Of a stretch of DNA of 64,000 bases, positions 20,757 through 33,900 are shown one piece after another (position 1 is the stretch's first letter; each line of letters opens with the position of its first letter). The stretch spans positions 20,892,540 through 20,956,539 of the forward strand of contig NC_066517.1 of assembly GCF_024679095.1 (NCBI RefSeq), read 5' to 3'. The notes under the pieces were generated by a model. The model was given only the letters and a program-made list of their open reading frames with translations. It was not told the origin of the DNA and ran no database searches. A program made the translations under genes and the position numbers. Source of the stretch: Eriocheir sinensis. Its lineage: Eukaryota; Arthropoda; Malacostraca; Decapoda; Varunidae.

Positions 20757-23700
20757 TCACTGCACAGGACACGCACTGAGAAGAACATTCTGCAACTTGT
20801 ACATGTCGGTCCAGTCCCTCCTCTCGCTGTTCAGTAGGATATTACGGATGCATCCCTTGAAGTTCTCTCTGGTGGTGAGAGTTCCCTGCAGTGCTGTGTC
20901 TGTTGGTGGAGGACAGTTGTTAAGCAGATCATTGCCATCTTAATGGGATGTAAGAAGCATATAGGGTAAGGTATTCATACTACTTTAAAGAACTTCTCCA
21001 CAGAATGTGACACTTCAAACTTTGACTGATCCTAAGTCATCCCTCATATATATAAAGGTATGCTAGGATCAGTGTGGGACAAAGTTTGAATTTCCTAGTG
21101 TTGTCACATTCCGTGGATACACTTTTCAATGCCTGATGTGTATGTATTGGACCTACTGGTCACCCCTCACCTGGCAGGCCTCCAATGAAGAGTTCTGCCC
21201 CTGTGATGGCTCCCTCATGCTCCCCAGAGCCATTGAAGCCATAAGCCTCTCGGTGGTTGTCAACACGCAGCGCTAGCGAATCCTTGATGTAGCTTGCTTT
21301 GACAGTGTGCCACCGGTTGTCACAGAAGCTGAACCTGTTCCTGAGGCCAACTCGTGCACTGAACGAGTGGCCGACACCCATGTCCACGCTGAGCACCACC
21401 TGAGGCAATGCAAGACTTGGTTATGTGATGGTCAAAATAATTCAAGTGAAGGGAACATCTTTAAGAAATCTGACCCCCCCAAAGAATCACAGGAACAAAA
21501 CTACTATGAGTTTCAGAGGCCGTGTTATATTATTATTTGGGGAATAACTTTTAAGCGTTGGATAAGGTTAGTAATTTGGCAAAGCACATTTCAGATCTTG
21601 CCCTATTTTCATCAAAATGCTTTATTAACAAGATGTGGATAATTAGACTTATAAAAGGCATGTAATAAAAAGACTGACAAATTGTTTCCTGAGATGAGGC
21701 AAGCAAACATTTCTGTGGAGATGGTGTTGTGTGCCTGCACCAGTGGCCAGAGAGATGTCAGGTGCATGATTCAATCAATCACTTGTGGCAGCACCAAGCC
21801 CAGTGTCATATCATATGTTTTATCATGTAAGAATTTTATTTTTCATTTCCATCACCAGAACAGTTAAGACAACATTGATTTATCTCTCCAGTCACTGAAT
21901 TAGCCTGTCAACCCGCTCACCAAATGAACAAACACCTCAACTGCTCTGTTCATGAATGGAGAGCTCGGTCACTAATGCTGGACGCAGTATGTGGAGATGG
22001 TGGTGTGAGTAGGGGTACAATGCTGTCCCCACAGAAACATTTGCTGGCCTTGCTACAGGAAACACCTCGTCTGCCGGGTTTTATCATTACATGCCTCATA
22101 TAAGTGTCTACATCTTGATAATAAATTTGATGAAAATACGGCAAGGTCTGAAACATATTTTCACAAATTATCACCCATGTAAGATGTTTTGTTAAGAAAT
22201 TATTCCCCCAAAATTATATAATACAGCCTCTGAAACTCATAGAAGGAAAAGATTACATTTAAAGTTACAACTAGAATATATATATGGATACAGAGACAAA
22301 CAGCTGGTTATCCTACATATGGCTGCTCCCCTCCCAATCCATTAATCTATCTTAAGGCCCGTCCACACGATCGAGCAGTGCCCTCGAGCACAGGCGAGCG
22401 GTCTGCCCGTTGATGGGCTTACTGCTTGTGCCCACTGAAAAACTAGTAGGTTCTCAGCAGGCACAAGCGCTAAGCCTGTCAACGGGCAGACCGCTCACCT
22501 GTGCTTGAGGGCACTGCTCGATCGTGTGGACGGGGCCTTTACCCCTATTTTCATTTTTGCACTATAGTTGCATCACCTACATATCTGCTAATTTGTTCTA
22601 TTCATCAACTACCTTATCTGTGAACCAGCTTTACCCTTCTTCTTCCTGAGCCCAAATTTATGCAAATTATACCAGTTTTTGTCTTCTATCTTTCAGTATA
22701 ATTACTTGATATAAATCAACCTTATATTACCCTTAACCCATTTAAAAACTTTATTTTCATCACCTCACTGTTCACATATTTCCAGAGAATCTAAATAAAG
22801 ATTCTTCAATCTTATCACTCTATCGTAACTTTCAAAGCACTTAGATAATTTTTGTCTGTGATCAGAAGAATTTTAACTAAAGCAAATATCATAAGTAATT
22901 TCTTTCTCATAGACATAAGAAGCAAGGAAACACTCAAGCTGGCTTATGGCATGGGACTCACTGCTCCATTAATGAGCTCGAGGGAGAGGGAGGTGCCGCG
23001 CGTGTCAGCCACACTCAGGATGATGCCGTTCAGCTCCCATGTTCGGAACTCAAGCCGCAGGTCCAGCATCAGACCCACGTTGAAGTCATTACCTGCAAGA
23101 CAAGAGCACTCACTTGGCAGACTTGCACTACTTCCTGACACAATTCACTTGCTTCTAAAAATGACAAGATGGAAAAAACATAATATACAATGATAAACAA
23201 ATTTCCTTGAAACACGGGACTCCCAGCATGTGCAGACTACTGACTGGGGCAAGGTACAGATTCCACGAACAACAATTACTGGGAAAAGCAGCAATGAAGA
23301 CAAATTATCTAGAAACATGCTAATGAAGTCAGTTGTTCCTGCCCTCAACAATTATTTCTGACTCATATGGCTCACAGTAGGACATTGATTTTGTTTGTTC
23401 ATTATTACTGTGTTATCTTTTATCTTAATATTGTGACAAATGACTTAATTTGTATATTATTACTATTATTATTTTACAATTTGTATATTATTACTATTAT
23501 TATTTTACATTATCTTATTTATCTATTAATATTAAAAATATTTTGACCAAGTATATCTGTAAAAATCTTATTCAACTGTTCAAACTTTCTCCTGCAGGTG
23601 TTTATACATTTTACCTTTCACAACTAACTTGTCGCAAGCTACAACATCCTTCCCATCACAGACACACACTCTCTCACTCCTACTCACTATAAATAGCATA

Positions 23701-24972
23701 GGCATCCCCAGGGAAGTAGGAGCCAGGCTGGACGCTGGCGAAGCACTGGCCGACTCCAACGATCTGGTCCCGCCGCCTCGTGCTGGGGATCTCGTACTCC
23801 TCCTCGTTGATATTCAGGTTCCTCAAACACCCTCGCAGCGGCTCGACCTCCTGGGACCACAGAGGGGAGGTGAAGGGGATGTGATGTTGTGGAATGTTGG
23901 AGAGGGCCTGATTGTTGTTGTCCTTAGTTTGCTTGAGAAATAGTGTAGCAAAGTTAAGGGTGGTGGGTAGCACAACCGTAAGTGAGGCTTACTTCTACTG
24001 AACAGACAGCCACTCACCTCCGCTCCCACCACTCTGGAGGGCAGCCCACCGAGGAACAACTCTCGGCCCACGTTCACCTTGCGTGGCACCTTCACTCGCT
24101 TCACCAGCTGACTGTCTATGTAGAGGGAGAGGCGCTTCTTCACCCTCTCTATCCTGACCTGAGAAATAGAAGAGACCAGATGACTCACAATCTATTTATT
24201 TGTATCTCTGAAGGTCTGTCCCAACACAGGAGCCTCCACCGAGGGGCTGGCTATGGAAGCAGGATTATGACTGCTAAGTTTTGACTGAGTATATATTGTG
24301 CCAAGGCTTTGCTGCCAAAAAAAGGACACTGCCTTACCTTCCTCCACTGGCCGGTGTTAAGTCCTGCCTGAGAGACGGCATCCACTGCCTTGGAGCCCTT
24401 CCTGCTGTCCTTCCTCAGGGACACCTTCACCCGGCCATTGTGCAGCTCTGCAGAGAGGGATTGCACGCGCTTCCTCCGCGTGTTCTGTTGAAAGCCACAG
24501 ACACATTCATGGAGAGTTCCTTTGAAGATGACTCTTATTTCAGAATGGCTTTAAAGTACTACAAAATTAAGTTATTCCTGCAAGCCTCACAGAGGAAAAG
24601 CATACAACGTACTACTGCACTTGATGAATCCATAAATACTTAAAATATAATTTTAAACCAGTCAAAAATCAAGAGAATAATGACAATTTTTTTTTAATTT
24701 AATTATAATTTTCAGTAAAATTGTGAATGAGCCATGATTTATGCTGGCATTAAACCAGTACGCAAGATAATACAAGGATCACACAAACTCACGGAAGCAA
24801 TAAAGAAGAGTCCATTGGGGTAATATGTCCTGAACTCAAAAGAGACCTCGAAGTTCTTCTTGAAGGTCTTGGACTGGAGGGGCACCAGCACATGGGAGTC
24901 CAGCTGATCTCCAAACTTGAGAGCCTTGTACTCCACTGTGTGCTGGGTTGGCGGCAGGCACGAGTCCGCCAC
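20757..24972 (-). CDS. Laminin alpha, exons 37-43: LG4 and LG5
   Basis: Exons are 24793-24972, 24338-24484, 24018-24158, 23688-23850, 22962-23092, 21171-21399 and 20757-20899. LG4 follows a linker with [10 protein letters not shown]. It has strongly basic strands ([18 protein letters not shown]), a property tied in other laminins to heparin and alpha-dystroglycan binding. It also carries RRKR in a loop after FFIAS. LG5 ends [12 protein letters not shown] up to LSACPVQ and the stop. The last cysteine pairs with the one in FKGC, as usual, so the C-terminus is complete. Confidence 0.95.
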
Positions 24973-27900
24973 CTGTGCCGAGGGTCAGGAGGCGTGAGCT
25001 CAATCCATGTACACTTTTTAACATAACCCATATAAAGCGCAGCTTAATCCAGGCACACATTGTATGGAAGAAACTGAAAGAACATTGCATGACACAATCA
25101 AAATATAAACAGCATGGCAAACATCTTTATCAGAAATACAGAAACACCCACCTTCATGTCGGCCTCCATCCCCTGCATGGCGTTGGCTGGGAGGTCAGCA
25201 CAACGCCCAATGTACACCTCCTTGAACCTTATAGGCCTTGAGAATGACACGACTCTGGGAAGGGAGGAGATCAAATGTATAAAAAAGAATGCCAATGAGT
25301 GAATGGGCTGAAGAAGGCCATTAGGAATAGAAATGACATGATATTGAATAAGGAGGAATTTAGATATATTAGAGATGGCAATGAGCAACAAAAGGCTTAA
25401 TGACAACAACTCTGGACAGGGAAGAGATAAGATATATTTGAGATGGCACTGAAAAACAAATGATTTACTTGTTATTGAACTTTCCATATTTTCTTTATTG
25501 TTAGACACAGATTCACCTTTATTGTGCTTTTCAGGTTTCCTTTAGTTTAGATGAAGGGAATGGACACAAACTGCCTAATGAATTTGTTGATGATATAATT
25601 ACCTAGGTTTGTGTGGAGTCCTTTTTACAACAGGACTATCATCAATGGTACTATTATTTTGTATGCAATGTTTCACAAAGATGCTAAATTCAGTCATTAG
25701 GTTTGCTTTACAGTTTGACACCAGGCAAGGGCAGACTCACTTGTTATTGACGATGACATCCCTCACACATCCCTTGAGTGGCCGTGAAGAGCCCACCATC
25801 CTCACTATGTCGAGGTCCTCTGGCACGCCCCCAAAGTACAGCCCGCCTGTGTCCGGCCCCACCACCACCTGGCTCCCTCTGTCAAGCCGGGTGGCGTTGA
25901 CCTCAGCGTCGTCCACTTTCAAGGTGACTCTGAGGGAAGAGGAGGAATGGGTGGGTAAGGGGCTGTCTTTATATTTCAGATGATCTACAGTAAGATGCAT
26001 CTGGAGTATAACATAATTTTTATTCTTGCTGTATTTTTTTCTTTTCAGGATCAGAATGAGTAAAAGCATTTTTAGTATATATTTCATTTAATTTTTAGTC
26101 TGTCTCCTATACTGTAAAATATATGGTCATATAATACGTGTTTTATATAATGCTAAGCTAAAAGCAATATGAATCTGAGTTTCAAAAAATGTCAAAATCC
26201 ATACAATTACTTTTCCTGATATTGTGCATCGAGATGAATGTTACTTTTCGGAAGATCCATTGCAGTCATCTAGGTAAATATTGATTTCCTTTCTTTCAAC
26301 ACTAAACTAAAGTCTGCCTTATAAAACATGCCAAAGGCTAAATTAGTATTTATTGCCCCAAAAGATAGTTGGATAAAGGTTTATATCAATACCAAAGACC
26401 TACATTACTGTTTGCCCAAAGAAATGAACACAGCAGAAGATTTTTAGGTTAACCTCTGACATCTAACCTCAACCTGATGATCTTTCCCATCCCCTCACCT
26501 TCTGTTCTCCTTGATCACGAAGAAGGCGTGGAGGCGGCCATCATTATACTTGGTCGAGGACATTATTCTGTGGCTTCCTCCTCCACCGTTGAGTCTTATG
26601 TCCAGGTGACCTTCTACCAGAGAGACAGAGTAGAAGTCTGGTGGGTGCACTGCTCCGGGTGGCAGAGGCTGTGGCAGGTGAGGGAAGGGGAGGAACATGG
26701 GTGTGATTACCTTTGTCCTGGGAGTCTGAAGTGCCATCTAAGCCTATCGGCCAATGCACTTCTGGTTAAGTGGAAAAAATTACCAGATATACTTGTGTAA
26801 AAGTCAAATTCAGCAAAAAATTGACTACAGCAATGCTATGATATGACTGAGGAATAGATTTGAGCTCAGAGAAGATTAGTGTTCATTTGATAGTCACACC
26901 AAAACCTCTCCTTACAAAAATGGTTAAAAAATTTGACTTTTACATGAGTAAATATGATAAGGCTTTGTTTGAAAGGCCTGATAAAGAATGGAGTGTATGC
27001 AATGTCTGTGTCTGAGTCTCCTTATTAGGATTACATATATAAGTAAAAAAGAAGCTGGAATGGATAAAAAGGAATATTCTTGTGGCAAACAATTAGGTAC
27101 AAAAACAAGGATGAGTAAGAAGCAAACATTTGTGTATAAATAAGCACACACTAAAGCAAAACACTGTAAGCTTGTGAGGGCCAAAGCACCAAGGATTTAT
27201 TTCAATGATGTAAAATCTTTAGCAAGTATGTACAATAACAGATTTACTGGGAAGGAAGGGTGCTGCAGCCAGTTGATGTGCAGGGATTACAAATGCTACC
27301 TTAACACATTTCAAAACAACATTCACATCATAATCATGCACAGAGGAGAAAGATTGAGAATACAAGATTATTGGTGCTACTTGAGTTAAAACGTTACACT
27401 TGGAAATATAAGGCTAGGTAGAAAATAAATAGAGACAGGACACTGAAGAGCTCTCGACGCGCTGATCACAACCCACTCTGGTACGCACACAAAAATATTT
27501 CCGGCGTATTGTATGTTTCCCAATCAGTACGCACCATCCTATTAGTACTCACATCAGAAATCAAACTCTTGAGAAACTTACTTGAGCTATGAATATGAGT
27601 TTTTGTCATAATAAATATTGAAAACATTCTTATATTGACTATAGTTCATTCTTGTTTTTCTTAATTTTCTGAGCGTCTTTTTCTCTGTTACGAGAACTAA
27701 CTAGAATGCTGCGTATGAACTGGTCAGCATACCTAATACACTAGCACAGGAGTAGGAACGACTGCTCCGTGTGTTGTGTGTTAGTGGGTGTTTTGTTAGT
27801 GGCTGAGGTAAGCAAGGTACTCCCTTCACCATGGCATTACAGTGGTTGTGGTGGTGGTGGTGGTGGTGGTGCGCTCCGAGTCTTCCTCTGTCTCATTATC

Positions 27901-30900
27901 CTTGAGGAAGAACATTGCTGCATTAGTACACACAGGCAAATGTCTCCTCCACCTCCTCTTGGACGCTGTTTAATGCCACAGATTAAGCTCCACGAGACCC
28001 CAAGTGTGCTGAGAAGTGTTGCCAAGGCTTTTGATGTGTTACCCTTGAGGGTTAAAAGTTAGTGAAGATTTATAGGTTTTTAAAGAGGTGCTCTTCTGAA
28101 CAATTAGGTTATTTTCCAGAACTTCATAATAAACCTATTTTATCTTAATTATTCATGCATTACTTGCTTTCTATTGAGTATTTTGTTATTCCTTTACATA
28201 TAAATACCACTGGTTATACCTGAGGTTGGTAACCCATAATACTTGAAGAGCAATTTTCAAAAGTTTCATAGATGAAATATCACTCGTTGTTACACAATGG
28301 AAATACGATCTTGTAAATTGTAAGCCACCTTAGAAATAAGATAATGCTTGTAAATAAAATGTAAAGTAAATTTATTCAGTTTCATGTATAATTATGAATA
28401 CTCAATAAAGATTTTTTTTTACTTACTTAAGCAGAATTTTCCTTAAAATTAAGAAAAAAAGAGAGGACAGGAAATCAAGATCTCAACCATATGGGACAGG
28501 ACATCAAGGTTATGTGTAAACGGTTTTAAAGTTGCTTGATGTGTTGCAGGAATCAAAATGCTACACAAGGCTCGCTGTTCAAGTATCGATGACAATACAA
28601 AATCAACTATTCAATATCAGCACTAAATAGGATATGAAATACATGCAGGAAAAAAAAAAAGAATAAAAAGTAATACATACTGAAGACATTCAGGCATTCT
28701 TCATAGGTGCTGAGTTATCCTAACCAAAGCATGTAAACACAGATAACTTCACTTTACTCACTACACTGAGGATGTCCAAACTTTAAAGATAGAAAATACC
28801 AATTAAAATATGTAAATACTTCAACAGAAATAATCTGACACTGATCAAAGTCTGGTGCTTCAACTCTAAACCATCCTTCGTCATCATAGCTTGATTGATT
28901 GATCAATTCACACGACACACCTAAAGAAAAACAATCCTACCCTTCAACAAAGTAAACAAAGCACTTACTGACACCTCTACTCTACTCTTCTTACTTTTGT
29001 TTCTTAACTATACACTCGCTTTAAAATATCTTTCCACACCACTAATAAGTTGAGGCTGACTACCAGTTTCCATAAGATGCCCTATGGCCTGACTAAACGA
29101 AATACATCAATAAAACACTTACCTGGCCGATGAAGGTGGACACCATGAGAAGGGCATCCGTCTCCATCGTCTGGAAGGTGAAGCCGAAGTTGGAGTCTCT
29201 CTTGAGGATGTGGGATGGAAGCTCCACGAAGCCTCGGCCCAGGAAGCCAACATCATACAGAGGCTGGCAGGGAGGAAGGGAGGTAGAGTTGTGGTGCTGG
29301 GCCACTTTATGCTAAGGTGTGTTCACTGTAGACTCAGTAATTAATAAATTGTGTGAGGTTATTTTGTGCCAAGTTTTGTTCACTGCAGACTCCATTTGTG
29401 ACCATCTGTGACTTCAAGAAAAGAGAACTAATTTTGAAAAGTCCTGTTGCCAGAACTTACAGAACAGTCTTGTGCTATGTCATAAATGTTAAGTTTGGTT
29501 CACTGCAGGGACACTATGACAAAAGAACATAATTTTTTCACAACCTTTATGAACTTTGTTCATGACAATGCTTTAGTCTTTTAGTAAGAGTAGAGCTTAG
29601 GAGACAGAATGAAACTAAAGTAATAGCTATCCTATCAATGCATTCTTTCCCCCTAAATGTTCTTTGATCTGATAGGTAACAGCACAAACTGGGCTCCTAA
29701 ACCCATTAGCAGCATGTTGTAGGCTTTTCAATATGTTTGGATTGCTCCTGGACAGCCTCCTTTACTGAAGAAAAGCTTCACACCTTGTCTGAGCAGGAGC
29801 TGTCGATGCCATAAAACTGTCCATCTGTGCGAGGGTTTCTGCCCTTGTCCAGCACGGAGAGGCCAGACATGCAGCCCAGCACTGACCGCAGCACCAGCAC
29901 ATTGTCCCACCTGCCAATGCAAGAACACACCAATCAACATGAAATATCCAAGAAGCTGAAAAGATAGAGAGAGATGTCTGTCCTCTACTCACTGTAACAT
30001 TCTTCATACACGATACATTGCTTGTAATTACATTTTCTCAGTTACAATGAACATTTTGAATACTTTGAGGAACCTGGCTAAGACCATCCTTATGTCCTGA
30101 GTCCTTACTTGTTTCGGTCAAACTCCGGGTCGACGCCTCCAAAGTAGAAGGGAACATTGGAGAGGTCAAGGTCTGGGCCGCCCTTGACAGTTCCCAGCTG
30201 GTCCTGGTCACCCACCACCAGGCGACCCATGCGTGCACCATCTGTTGGATAGAAGAGATCCATTAAGTAGAAGTCATCATCACTGTCACCCCATTTCTCA
30301 TTGCCAGGTAGGGAGTCAACAAGGACTCCATTAAATCCCAGTTAAGAGTTATGAAAGAAAAGAGTTGTGAGGATGGAGGTAAAGAAGGGCATAAGAAACA
30401 GCAGCATCCTCAGAACTCAGTCATATGTGGGCGTGAGAAACAGCATTATCCTCCCAACTTGGTCAAATGAATCTGGGACAAGGATGTGGAATGTGGCACA
30501 GCAATCACAAATATATGCAGTGGAAACTAACTTGTAGAAGAGGTGGATGTGATGTTATGATAGGATGGAGAAAGGAATGAAAATATGTATGAGCAGTTTG
30601 GTATGGATGTAACAGCAAAGGAAGTGGGTTGTGGAGTGCTTGTTTCAGAATGTGGACTGTTTTATTATCAATGTGTTTGGGTAATTTGTTCCAGTCACGA
30701 AAGGTGCATGGAAAGAACAAACTCAGGGCACACACTCACTCTTGGCCCCATTCTGCACGATGGCCTGGATCTGTATCATGTCCCGGTTGTTGTGGCGGCG
30801 ACTAGACTTCATCACAAGCCGCGTCTGGCTGTCAAACTGGACGGTGAAGACCACGTGGCCTCCCTCCAGGGCAATGCTGAAGTATTGGTTCTGTGGACGG

Positions 30901-33900
30901 CACGAGAGGAGTGAGGAAGCTGCCATTTTTTTGTCCTTGAACTCTCATCTTACAGTAAATAAAAGGTAAATAAATAGATAGAGCAAAATCAAGTCTGTGG
31001 ACAGTTCTCTAACACCATAAAAAAGTTATAATTTGGACTTATGTTTTCTTATGTTGTGTAGTGAAGTCAACCTAAGAGATACAATGTATCCTTCCCTTAC
31101 CTTAACATCATTTACAGCCAGGAAGAGGAGAGCATCTTCATCAAGGGTCTTGAAGGACAGGACAGTGTTGTAGTAAGGCTTGGGCCGCATCAGCCCTGCG
31201 TTGCCCTTGAAGTAACCTTTGCCATTGAAACCAAGTGCCAAACTCTCCCTCAGCACCAGCTCCTCCCTACACCACACAAAGGAAGTATAAAATATGAGGG
31301 CTTTTATTTATATTTACTCATTATTACAATAAAGTATGAAAATTAATATTGCATATTAACAGTAATTTGTATAATACGTTGGCTCAATTGCATATAATTT
31401 TCCGAGTGGTTACTTTCCTGATGTGAGTGCTAATTGGACTTGTGTGTACCAATTAGTAAATATACTATAAGTTAAACCTTAGAAATGGTGATACTGACCC
31501 TTCATTACATGCCCCACAGCCTTGGGATTCAGTGAAGTTCCACAGGCCAATGTTTTCCCCGTCAATGGACAGTGTGTACAGGCAGCCGGAGAATTTCCGA
31601 GTCTTCAACAAGTTAAATGCTCTGCGTGGCGCCCCGCCTGGAGGAAGGAGACTTGTGAGATTCTTTTCTGTGAGCGACTAACTTGGGAATAACCTTCACT
31701 AATGATTCAATGAACTAGTGCTCTAGGGATTCTACTAAAACATAAGAACAGTAAAGAAAACCTGAATATGAAGTTTCATTCAAATCCTAACAAACCTAAC
31801 CAGAATTTATGAGCAGGAAATCCCTTTTAATGTGACTATATCACACTTTTTTAAAAGTCTACTAATCAAAGTTCCACTGGTCTGAAATTCCAAACTGCTT
31901 GAATTTCAAAGACAGAAATATATAATAAAAGTAAACAACAGTCCCAATTATTAGGCACAAAATTATAGCCTCAGAAGATAAAATTTTCTTAATTCTGGAG
32001 TGCAAGAGATTGAAAACAATTAATAGTTTTAGACCTGGACAGACCTGCTGCTGTTTATAGAGAAAATCTCATGTACTGAATTTCATGCCCCGTACTCACC
32101 AACCCAAACTGTGTCCGTGGGCAGCAGATCCATTTTGCTGAAGCCAGGCGGCGAGGCGTCACTCACCGGTGTCTGCCTGATGCTTGTGGGACCCTCTGCA
32201 TTGGCCGGCACCACCGACAGCTGGCCAATGTTGCCGACCCGATTGATTGTGATGTGGTACCTGAAATGGGAAGCAGCATGATAGTATGTAAAGGATTATG
32301 TCACAAAGTACAATGATAAGAGTATCTTGGGTATGTTTCGTAAGTAGTAAGCACTCAGTTAGTACTATATCAGAGAAAAAACTACTCTGAAGGAATGACC
32401 TTATATACAAAAATGAAGTAGTACTATATCAGAGAAAAATCAACTCTGAAGGAATGACCTTATGTACAAAAATGAAATTAAGTCCCCCAAAAGTTTGAAT
32501 ATCACTTATTTAGACAGTTTTCATTTTAATATCTATTGTCAATTTCTTGATGTTGATTCATTTGAAATGGTGTGCACAAACAGGTGGTCATGTCCTCCAC
32601 ACTGCTCCTGTTCTGGCCAACACTTCCGACTCACCATCGCGTGTCATCCGAGACCTCTGGAGTGTTGGTGAGGAGACTGAGCGGGTGAGTGATGCGCTGC
32701 GGGCCACCGCCGGCATCCCAAGCAAACTCTATCCTGCGGTTCACCATTTCCACTGCCATGAAGTCGCTCTGAACATGAAAGCAAGAACAGATGAATAGTT
32801 TATTATTATTCTCTGAACACAATCTACATCACATCATTCTCTGTAGGTGTTGTGAAGGACTGCAGTTAACAAGGAATCAAGAATTAGTAAGTAGTTTCTA
32901 TGTCATTCTCGTAAATTGGCATGAATTACATCATTCAGTATCTCTGACTAATGTCTTGCTTGTCTCATTAATAAAATCATATAGAAATTAACAGAAGCAT
33001 CTACAATTTACTCAGGTTGCAAAAATAATCTGCACATTACAGTCTAATAATAATGATAATTCAAAACTGCAGAGCAGTTTAAAATGACTCACCGAGTTGC
33101 TGGAGCCAACATAAAGGAGCAGAGCGTCTGTCTCGGCATTGCTGACGGCGTAGGTGAACACGATGGTGGTGGTGGTGGAGGGGTGGAGCGTCGGCCGGTA
33201 CTTCCTGGTGCACACGCCCGCCTCGTCAGTGGTCAGGGACACACGGATCTACAGGGGAACAAGACATTGCTGACCAAGGACAGATTCCCTCCCCTGCTAT
33301 ACTAAACATCAGTCACTAGCTTTCCCAGCATGTCAGGATGAGAGTTACTGCATTTGCCCATATTTTTAAGGCTTAAAGACTGCTCAGTGGGATATTAGCT
33401 CTACAAGGATTATGAGGTGTTTTTTGATTATATGCAAGTTAAAATGAAATCAGGAAACAGTACAATATATTATTACTATTGTTTATGCAAATTAAGAAAG
33501 AACAAATATTATGCAAATTAAGCAAGAACAAATAAAAAGCAATGTGTTTCAGCATGTTTTAACTATTTTTTTTTATATGAACTAAGCATGTCCATCGAGG
33601 AATAAAAACAAAAACAGAAACAAACAAACAAACAACAAAAAAAAAACATGAAAAGGGAAAAAGAAAATTCATCTTCAGGAAGCAAGCAATGCCCTTGAGG
33701 TACACCCACCGAGGAGGCATACTGTCTCGTCTGCTTTATCTTCCTCTTCAGCGCCTCAATCCTCTCCCTCAGGTCCTTGCTTTGGATCTCGATTCTGTCC
33801 ACAGTCTTCTGCATGTTGCTGGCGAGGCGGACGCCCTTAGTGGTGTGGCTCTTGGCGGTGTTGACTGGTGAAAATACATGTTTAAAATCACACTAATATA

